The translations under genes and the position numbers were made by a program. The notes beneath the pieces are model-generated. The model made no database searches. It was given only the letters and a program-made list of their open reading frames with translations, and was not told where the DNA came from. A stretch of 37,243 bases of DNA from the NCBI GenBank assembly GCA_002084805.1, contig NBMC01000013.1:1-37243 (forward strand), written 5' to 3'. Position 1 is the first letter of the stretch; the number at the start of each line of letters is the position of its first letter. Positions 1-6,144 of the stretch are shown in pieces. Source of the DNA: Spirochaetaceae bacterium 4572_59 (lineage in GTDB: Bacteria > Spirochaetota > Spirochaetia > DSM-2461).

Positions 1-1
1 C

Positions 2-154
2 CCCGGCATTGCCGCTAAAACCCGGGAACAAGTGATTTCTACCGCAGCCCTAAGGCATATAGGCGGATTGCAGCCGGTGCGGAGACAGGATTTACGGAGG
101 GGGGGAGCTTCTGATTTTTTGATTTTTTTTGCAATTGAGTTGACAGTTTTTTAA
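2..154 (+). other. Unassigned open frame at window edge
   Basis: One plus-strand frame is open from the window edge to TAA at 152-154 (50 codons). I do not recognise the translation. The first 110 bases are more GC-rich than what follows, and the last 15 codons (from a T-rich run) look non-coding. The frame also runs over the -35 box of the promoter at 140-168. It may be the tail or a decayed remnant of a gene that lies to the left, or chance. No motif supports a function. Confidence 0.15.
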
Positions 155-168
155 CTGTCTTGTATAGT
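140..168 (+). promoter_or_regulatory. Sigma-70-type promoter of the tRNA-like unit
   Basis: The sequence shows TTGACA at 140-145, a 17-base spacer, and TATAGT at 163-168 preceded by TG. This is a perfect -35 and a 5/6 match to the -10. Start of transcription is expected near 175, about a dozen bases before the tRNA-like acceptor stem at 187. A terminator follows at 261-290, so the two signals bracket a transcript of roughly 115 bases. Confidence 0.7.
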
Positions 169-186
169 ACCAATCGTTAATGATAT

Positions 187-230
187 TCCCCTGTAGCTCA
201 GTTTCAGCGGTTCGAGTCCGTTCGGGGGAG
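187..230 (+). pseudogene. tRNA remnant lacking the anticodon arm (tRNA-Asn-like)
   Basis: A 7-bp acceptor stem is intact (TCCCCTG 187-193 with CGGGGGA 223-229, one G-T pair), followed by discriminator G230. U8-A9 and the start of a D arm (GCTCAG 196-201) are present. A 5-bp T stem (206-210 with 218-222) encloses the normal TTCGAGT loop (211-217). Everything from the D loop to the variable loop is missing, so there is no anticodon; the sequence is 44 bases instead of about 73. No CCA is encoded (CAA follows). The acceptor, D and T arms resemble bacterial tRNA-Asn, which is an inference. It could be a deleted pseudogene still carrying its promoter and terminator, an assembly deletion, or a small RNA that exploits tRNA processing. 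Confidence 0.7.
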
Positions 231-260
231 CAAATAAAGCATTATTATATAAGGAATTAG

Positions 261-290
261 AAGCCAAGATTATAGATCTTGGCTTTTTTT
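261..290 (+). terminator. Rho-independent terminator of the tRNA-like unit
   Basis: AAGCCAAGAT (261-270) pairs perfectly with ATCTTGGCTT (276-285) around a TATAG loop, and the stem runs into a T tract (284-290). It lies 31 bases after the tRNA-like sequence in the same orientation. Confidence 0.85.
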
Positions 291-740
291 ATTTTCTAGA
301 TAAGACGCCTCCTACAAATGATTCCGGGAAAACAAGCTGTCTGCAGGCATGCGTTCAGTGTTTTTTAAATAAAAATATCACTAATAAACAAATTTTATGA
401 TCAAAATAAGAATACTATTTATTTATGGAAGACATACAGGGCAGTACCACTTTTCCGTATATTAACTGAAAACTTTTTCAAGTCCGACTCATAGAGCTGT
501 TCTCCCATTCTAATTCGTCAGCTGTTTCATTGCCATCTGCAGAAGCTCCGGCACAATGGCCTCTTTCATGCAGAATGAGAGTCTGAAAACCGACATCCAG
601 TTTTTGGATATTGTGAGAGAATGAACACTTGCGACATAATCCAGTGAAAACCAGCGATCAATTCTTTGCTTATTGTTTCCGCTCATCTGCCGGCAAGGAC
701 AAAACCCTTTCCCTGTATAGTTTTTTAATATCCTTTTTTT
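291..740. other. Region without a convincing gene
   Basis: About 450 AT-rich bases separate the terminator from the histidine kinase. I see no RNA gene, insertion-sequence ends or clear repeat. The only notable open frame is a 58-codon minus-strand frame at 510-686, listed separately. No hairpin followed by a T run is visible downstream of the kinase stop at 741 on the minus strand. Confidence 0.5.
510..686 (-). CDS. Short hypothetical ORF or gene remnant (58 aa)
   Basis: ATG at 684-686 opens a frame of 58 codons ending in TAG at 510-512. It has no clear Shine-Dalgarno sequence. The translation has ordinary amino-acid composition and a C-terminal amphipathic stretch (VPELLQMAMKQL) that could be the end of a regulatory protein, but I cannot assign a family. 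It lies 55 bases after the kinase stop in the same direction. It could equally be a chance frame or a decayed fragment, since the neighbouring kinase and tRNA are both damaged. Confidence 0.2.
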   Translation of the reverse strand: MSGNNKQRIDRWFSLDYVASVHSLTISKNWMSVFRLSFCMKEAIVPELLQMAMKQLTN

Positions 741-2000
741 TCATCTTGAGGGCTTTTCAGTCAATACTTTTGTCAAAAGTTGGTTCAATTCAACATCCCG
801 AAAGGGTTTGTGTATATAGCCAGCTAAGCCTGCTTTTTTCATATCATTCAGGCTTTCGTCTTTTGTAAATCCTGAAGATATTATAACCTTGCAATTATTA
901 TCGATTTCTTTCATTTTAAAGAAAGCTTCCCTGCCGTTCATCTTTGGCATAACCATATCTGTGATAACAAGATCAATTTCATTATGCTGTTTTTTAAATA
1001 CCTCCATACCCTCAAAGCCATCTGTTGCCAGTATTACATTAAACCCCATTTCCTTAAGCATCTGTTTACCCGTAATTCTTATGATCTCCTCGTCGTCAAT
1101 AAGAAGAATAGTGCCTGTTCCTGTTGCTATCTCCGGCTCTTTTTTTTCTATCGGAACATTCTCGCTGGTGCAGGGAAGCAGCATGGTAAATAGTGTGCCT
1201 TCATTCAGTTTACTGCTGACTGTTATTTCTCCAAGATGATTCTGTACGGTTCCGTAAACCGAGGCAAGGCCGAGCCCTGTTCCTTCCCCCTGTTTTCTCG
1301 TTGTGAAAAAGGGTTCGAATATCCTATCGATTTTTTCGGGTTCTATTCCTGATCCGCTGTCCCTGACAGTTATACTAATGTACTCACCCGGTTCAATTTC
1401 AAAAGAACTTGCATCACAGTATGTTTTGTCCAGCCTGATGTTCGTTGTTATAAATGAGAGTTCTCCTCCATTCTCCATTGCATAAGATGCGTTGAGGCCC
1501 ATATTTATAAGGGCATTTTGAATGGCGGTGTTATCACCGATAACGCTGTGGCAACTGGCTTGTTCTTTTGTATGAATTGTAATTTTTTTATCAATGGTCT
1601 TGCTCATTATTGCTACTGTGTCATCAATAATATTATGAATATCCACGGCTGTGGATATAATTTTTCCTTTACGTCCAAATGCAAGAAGTTTTGTTGTAAG
1701 ATCTGCTGCTCTTGTTGAGGCTGAGATAATTATATCAACAAATTTCAGTGATTTTTCATCAAGAGCCCGTCCGGATGACTTAAGAAGTTGTGCCGCCCCC
1801 ATTATCCCACCAAGCATATTGTTAAAGTCGTGTGCCACACCTCCGGCCAGCTGACCGATGGCATCCATTTTTCTACTGTGTCCCAGTTGCTCCTGTAGTC
1901 GTCTGTTTTTTTCTTCTGATAGTTTACTTTCGGTTATGTCGTAGCCAAGGCTGATTATTGATCCATCCCTAATCTTAAAGTTTGCCCACAGTACAATCAC
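741..2000 (-). CDS. Hybrid histidine kinase, C-terminal half (split from 1997-4243)
   Basis: The product carries the end of a PAS domain (to DITE near residue 25), a HisKA helix with the phospho-acceptor in AHDFNNM, an HATPase_c domain with N box (INMGLNAS), DSGSG and GTGLGL boxes, and a C-terminal receiver with [13 protein letters not shown] (phospho-acceptor Asp) and HKPF. This is a typical PAS-linked hybrid sensor kinase: autophosphorylation on His, then transfer to its own receiver Asp. The frame begins with a GTG that overlaps the stop of the upstream half (GTGA, 1997-2000). That GTG has no properly spaced ribosome-binding site; the GAGG abuts it. The PAS domain it belongs to starts in the other frame, so I read 741-4243 as one gene with a frame disruption near 2025. 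Possibly a pseudogene, possibly a sequence error; the kinase domain itself looks intact. Confidence 0.8.
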   Translation of the reverse strand: MIVLWANFKIRDGSIISLGYDITESKLSEEKNRRLQEQLGHSRKMDAIGQLAGGVAHDFNNMLGGIMGAAQLLKSSGRALDEKSLKFVDIIISASTRAADLTTKLLAFGRKGKIISTAVDIHNIIDDTVAIMSKTIDKKITIHTKEQASCHSVIGDNTAIQNALINMGLNASYAMENGGELSFITTNIRLDKTYCDASSFEIEPGEYISITVRDSGSGIEPEKIDRIFEPFFTTRKQGEGTGLGLASVYGTVQNHLGEITVSSKLNEGTLFTMLLPCTSENVPIEKKEPEIATGTGTILLIDDEEIIRITGKQMLKEMGFNVILATDGFEGMEVFKKQHNEIDLVITDMVMPKMNGREAFFKMKEIDNNCKVIISSGFTKDESLNDMKKAGLAGYIHKPFRDVELNQLLTKVLTEKPSR

Positions 2001-4243
2001 CTCTTTCCCAGATTTTGTGGTTGCCGATCTGGATTCGGGTATATAAGAGAGAGAGCATCATCTGCAGAGTTTAGTTCCTCTATGGTCCAGCCATACACAT
2101 TTTCACACTCCTTATTCCAGAGTGTGCATCTGCCCGATTGGTCAAATGAATCAATCAGAATAGGTGCGTTTTCGAATATGGTTCTAAATTTCTCTTCACT
2201 TTCCTGTAAATCCTTCTCCGACTGTATGCGTGTGGAGATATCCTTCATAATGCCCAGCATCTGGTGTGGCTTTTCATTTTTATTCGCCAGGAAGTAACCA
2301 CTCTCCTCTATAAATTTAAAGGATCCGTCTTTGCACTTAAATCTGTAGGTTGGATCGTAGTGCCCTTTTTCTTTCATACCTGTTCCGAGTAATTCAAGTG
2401 CATTTTTTTGATCATCGGGATGAATCATTTTACCCCATGATTCAATATTCACATTCTGAAACTCATCAGCGGTAAAGCCTGTTACCCCTTCAATATCTCC
2501 AGACCAATCGATATTTCCATTTAGTAAGTTGTAATCATAAATCATCTGTCCAGGTTGTTCAGCCAGGAAGCGATACCTTTTTTCACTCTCTATCAGCTCT
2601 TTTTGCATCAGAGACTCCCCTGTTACATCACGAAAAACAAGCACCGCACCTGTTATGTTATTTTGTGAGTCCCTGATTGCTGCGGCTGAATCGGCAAGCT
2701 GATATTCGGTACCGTCCCTTGATATCAGTACAGTATACTTAGCAAGTCCTACAATCTTTCCCGTTTTAAGCACCTCTGCCACAGGACTTTCAATCTTTAA
2801 CCTTGTTAATTCGTTGATAATAGGGAAGACCTCATCCAGTGGCCGGCCTTGGGCCTCGTTATTTTTCCAGCCGGTCAACTGCTCGGCTATCCTGTTCATC
2901 AGCGTTAGCCTTCCCGATGTATCTGTGGTAATAACAGCGTCGCCAATGGATCGGAATGTAACAAAAAGTCGCTCCTTTTCAGCTTCCAGATTACTTGTGA
3001 GTTTTTTTAGCTCAATGGCAGTATCAACTAACGTTTTTTTCAGGTTGTTTATCTCTGTTATTGAAAAATCGGGAAGATGTATGTCAAAGTTTCCTTTGGC
3101 AAGGTTTGATGCGGCAACGATAAGATCAGTAACAGGTTGAGATATCTTTTTACTTAATTTTATTGCCATAAATATCAATAGCATCAGGATAACAAAGAGT
3201 ATTGCGAGAATCTCCCATAAAAGATCGTAAATTGGGCCATAAACCTCATCCTCGGCAACCCCCATTACAAGGGTCCAATTCCCTGTTTTGATTTTCGTAG
3301 CTGCATAGTGAAAAATCCTGTTCTCCTGATCCCGATATATTTCTGTCTCTGTTGAGTCGATTTCCATCTGATAGAAGTGGTCAAGCAGGGGGGCGAAGTT
3401 TGTCTCATCGAGGTGAAAGGTGAGCATTTTATTATCGACTTGTCTTGCATTGATATCTTTTTCCTGTTTTTTCAGTACACTCTGTACTGTTTCAGTGGTT
3501 CCAAGATCCATATTTGATGAGATAATTCTTCCCTTGGCACTGATCAATACAAAGTTTGAGCTTTTATAAGGTTTAAAACTGCTTAAAAGGTAAAGCATAT
3601 CTGTAAGAGCCCTATCTACGCCGGCCACTCCAAGGAATTCGTTTCCTATAGAGATGGGATAAGTGTATTCTACAATCATCTTGCCTTCATAGAAATAGGG
3701 CTCGGTAATATTTGATTTATCTTTTGCATTGGAATGATATTTTTCTTTTGTCCCCTGGTAGTAGAGACTCGTTTCCATATCTACAAGAGCTGTGAGTTCA
3801 ATTTTTGAATTCTTAATAAACCAGTAAGGAAGATAGCGTCCGTTTTTATCCATTGCTTTTTGTTCGGATGGATTATTTGCAAGATAAGCTGCATCGTTTT
3901 GATCCGCGTTTGCTTCATATCCCAAATAGATGCCTGTAAATTGAGGATGGTTTTGGAGAATTGTTCTGATAAAGGCTGTAGATTGTGTACGCTTACCAAG
4001 AAAGCCGTGTTCCTGGACATGTGCTATGGTTTCAGCTACTTTTATAGATTCACGGTTTGCATTTTCGATATTAAGAGCAAACAGCTTTACTCCATTCATG
4101 ATCTCTTTTTCAACATCCTTGATTAGATGTTCTCTGGTGAAAGAGTAGAAAACAGCAATAATTAACATAATCATCAGGGTTGAAAACCCTGTGTAGATGA
4201 GTAACCTCCCCTTTATTGTTTTGCGAAATTCACTTACTGGCAT
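1997..4243 (-). CDS. Sensor histidine kinase, N-terminal sensory half (dCache-HAMP-PAS)
   Basis: I chose the ATG at 4241-4243 because AGGGGAG (4253-4259) precedes it; the open frame continues to 4327 without a better start. Residues about 14-36 form a membrane helix, 37-335 a periplasmic dCache ligand-binding domain (GRYLPYW, EPYFYEG and GVAGVD are typical), and 341-362 a second membrane helix. HAMP (about 363-415), two complete PAS domains and the first half of a third PAS follow. The frame stops at TGA 1997-1999 just after YPNPD. Family PAS domains continue with roughly 20 further residues before the segment found in the next frame, so material is missing as well as the frame being shifted. 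It would sense an extracellular small molecule and feed the kinase half downstream. The gene is alone, divergent from the nucleoside kinase. Confidence 0.8.
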   Translation of the reverse strand: MPVSEFRKTIKGRLLIYTGFSTLMIMLIIAVFYSFTREHLIKDVEKEIMNGVKLFALNIENANRESIKVAETIAHVQEHGFLGKRTQSTAFIRTILQNHPQFTGIYLGYEANADQNDAAYLANNPSEQKAMDKNGRYLPYWFIKNSKIELTALVDMETSLYYQGTKEKYHSNAKDKSNITEPYFYEGKMIVEYTYPISIGNEFLGVAGVDRALTDMLYLLSSFKPYKSSNFVLISAKGRIISSNMDLGTTETVQSVLKKQEKDINARQVDNKMLTFHLDETNFAPLLDHFYQMEIDSTETEIYRDQENRIFHYAATKIKTGNWTLVMGVAEDEVYGPIYDLLWEILAILFVILMLLIFMAIKLSKKISQPVTDLIVAASNLAKGNFDIHLPDFSITEINNLKKTLVDTAIELKKLTSNLEAEKERLFVTFRSIGDAVITTDTSGRLTLMNRIAEQLTGWKNNEAQGRPLDEVFPIINELTRLKIESPVAEVLKTGKIVGLAKYTVLISRDGTEYQLADSAAAIRDSQNNITGAVLVFRDVTGESLMQKELIESEKRYRFLAEQPGQMIYDYNLLNGNIDWSGDIEGVTGFTADEFQNVNIESWGKMIHPDDQKNALELLGTGMKEKGHYDPTYRFKCKDGSFKFIEESGYFLANKNEKPHQMLGIMKDISTRIQSEKDLQESEEKFRTIFENAPILIDSFDQSGRCTLWNKECENVYGWTIEELNSADDALSLIYPNPDRQPQNLGKR

Positions 4244-4265
4244 TATTTGAATCTCCCCTGGCTGT

Positions 4266-4274
4266 ATTATATCA
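4266..4274 (-). promoter_or_regulatory. Candidate extended -10 promoter for the histidine kinase
   Basis: Read on the minus strand, TGATATAAT (4274 to 4266) is a perfect extended -10 element. The -35 region is poor, as expected for extended -10 promoters. The predicted start is near 4259, giving a very short leader beginning at the ribosome-binding site of the ATG at 4243. Confidence 0.4.
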
Positions 4275-4395
4275 TATTTTCTTCCTGATAAGTTCCAAAG
4301 TGCTATAGTGAGCCCGATTGTCAACACAGAATCCTAATAGTTCAAGCTGGATTCTACTTATTATTATGAAGCCTTTTTCTCAGTCATAAAAGTCA

Positions 4396-4401
4396 TATAA
4401 T
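4396..4401 (+). promoter_or_regulatory. Candidate -10 box for the nucleoside kinase
   Basis: TATAAT at 4396-4401 lies 72 bases before the start codon at 4473. I see no good -35 hexamer at 16-18 bases upstream (a T-rich stretch is there instead), so the promoter is only tentative. The ribosome-binding site AAGAGG at 4461-4466 is clear. Confidence 0.35.
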
Positions 4402-4472
4402 CACATATTTCCCCTTTTTTGCTTTTCCTACCGGACTCTTTCATCTACTATTATTATTAAAAGAGGTTAGAT

Positions 4473-6140
4473 ATGAAAGAATACACCCTAAGAACAAGCA
4501 CCCGAACAGGAGCTGTTATCATAAGAGCACATAAAATACTGAGCATCCTTTTTGAAGAAAATGAACAGAATGAAGAGGGGTATCCCCTGGTAGCTCTCAG
4601 GTTCAACAATGAAGTTTACTCCCTGAACAGTCATCCCGATATGAATGGGCATATTGAACCACTTTATCTGAACTGCAGCGACGGGATCAGACTCTACAGA
4701 CGCAGCCTCTGTTATGTTCTGGAAATGGCAGCAAGAGATCTTTTTCCCAAGAGACACTTGATACTAAGCCACTCCCTGGGTCACAGTTACTACTATCATC
4801 TTGATAAGGAACCCGTATTTTCAAATGATGACATCAGTTTAATAAAAAACAGAATGATTGATCTGATCAATCAGGATATACCCATTATCCCTGAACTAAT
4901 CTGCTGGCAGGAAGCGGTGGATTATTTCAGAAAGTCAAATCAGGAGGATACAGTCTCCCTGCTGAAACAGAATAACAAGAGCAGAATTAAAGTCAATATA
5001 AGTAATAAGTATATGGCCCTCAGACATGAATGTCTTCTGCCCTCAACAGGACTTTTGAAGGCATTCGATCTGATTCCCTACAGTGGAGGATTTCTTCTTC
5101 ATTACCCGGATAGCTCTGATCCCCTTACGCTGCAGCCCTTTAAAGACCAGCCTCTGCTCTTCTCCATCTACAGAGAGTATAAGTCTTGGGGCAAAATTCT
5201 TAATGTAAACACCACCGGCAAGATGAATGCCATGATCACTAACAAACAGGAAATGTCTCATTTTATCCGTGTGGCCGAATCCCTGCACAATAAAAAGATA
5301 GCCCAGATTGCCGACCAGGTTCTACAACGCAAGGGAGAAGTAAAGGTGGTACTTATCGCGGGGCCCTCATCTTCGGGTAAAACAACCTTTACAAAAAAGC
5401 TCTGCACACAGCTTCAGGTGGTGGGATTCAACCCCATCATGGTATCCCTGGATGATTACTACCTCAGGCATGACGAGGTCCCCCTGGATGAGTTCGGCAA
5501 ACCGGATCTGGAAGCCCTCAAGGCCCTAGATATTCCTCTGCTGAATCAGAATCTACTACAGCTGTTTTCGGGAAAGGAGACGAATTTCCCCATTTTTGAT
5601 TTTAAAAAGGGCAGTCGCCTGGAAAAGGGACGGACTCTGCAGATGGATGAAAGAAATATTCTTGTAATGGAAGGAATACATGGTCTGAATAAAGATCTGA
5701 CCCCCGATATCCCAGCTAGCAGAAAATTTAAAATTTACATCTCCGCCCTGACACAGCTGAACCTGGATGATCACAACAGGATATCCACTACAGATAACAG
5801 ATTGATCCGGAGAATCGTGCGGGATCACCAGTTCAGAAATTATACTGCCCTTAAGACATTAAGGATATGGCCCTCTGTCCGGAGAGGAGAAGACAGAAAT
5901 ATCTTCCCCAATCAGTCTCAGGCGGACACAGCCTTCAACTCTGCCCTGGATTATGAACTGTCAGTTCTGAAAGTCTATGCAGAACCCCTGATAAAAGGGA
6001 TCAGCCCCGACATTATTGAATATGCCGAGGCAAAACGACTACTCTCGTTCCTGGATAATTTTTCACCCATACCATCCTATATGGTACCGGCGGATTCTAT
6101 CCTGAGAGAGTTTATAGGGAACAGCAGTTTCAAATACTGA
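4473..6140 (+). CDS. Uridine kinase-like nucleoside kinase with N-terminal extension
   Basis: 555 residues. A P-loop (GPSSSGKTT, about residues 296-304), SLDDYY and the DH/R-rich lid (RRIVRDHQFR) mark the phosphoribulokinase/uridine kinase family, which phosphorylates uridine or cytidine with a nucleoside triphosphate. The first 280 residues precede the kinase. They resemble the TGS plus threonyl-tRNA-synthetase second-additional-domain arrangement found in long bacterial nucleoside kinases; the HSLGH motif near residue 105 resembles the HxxxH of that domain. Start ATG 4473 has AAGAGG seven bases upstream. It is monocistronic and its stop is only four bases from the stop of the convergent TPR gene. 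Substrate choice cannot be read from sequence. I call the family with confidence, the precise substrate without. Confidence 0.85.
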   Translation: MKEYTLRTSTRTGAVIIRAHKILSILFEENEQNEEGYPLVALRFNNEVYSLNSHPDMNGHIEPLYLNCSDGIRLYRRSLCYVLEMAARDLFPKRHLILSHSLGHSYYYHLDKEPVFSNDDISLIKNRMIDLINQDIPIIPELICWQEAVDYFRKSNQEDTVSLLKQNNKSRIKVNISNKYMALRHECLLPSTGLLKAFDLIPYSGGFLLHYPDSSDPLTLQPFKDQPLLFSIYREYKSWGKILNVNTTGKMNAMITNKQEMSHFIRVAESLHNKKIAQIADQVLQRKGEVKVVLIAGPSSSGKTTFTKKLCTQLQVVGFNPIMVSLDDYYLRHDEVPLDEFGKPDLEALKALDIPLLNQNLLQLFSGKETNFPIFDFKKGSRLEKGRTLQMDERNILVMEGIHGLNKDLTPDIPASRKFKIYISALTQLNLDDHNRISTTDNRLIRRIVRDHQFRNYTALKTLRIWPSVRRGEDRNIFPNQSQADTAFNSALDYELSVLKVYAEPLIKGISPDIIEYAEAKRLLSFLDNFSPIPSYMVPADSILREFIGNSSFKY

Positions 6141-6144
6141 TTGC

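Noticed and set aside
2046..2055. An (AG)5 dinucleotide run in the histidine kinase, where loss of one unit would join the two frames.
   Set aside because: The frame before the break still matches the PAS family (LSLIYPNPD) downstream of the run, and rejoining at the run would still leave the domain about 20 residues short. A deletion near 2025 explains the data better than slippage.
4319..4324. A perfect TTGACA on the minus strand upstream of the histidine kinase.
   Set aside because: No acceptable -10 lies 16-18 bases downstream; the extended -10 at 4266-4274 is too far from it.
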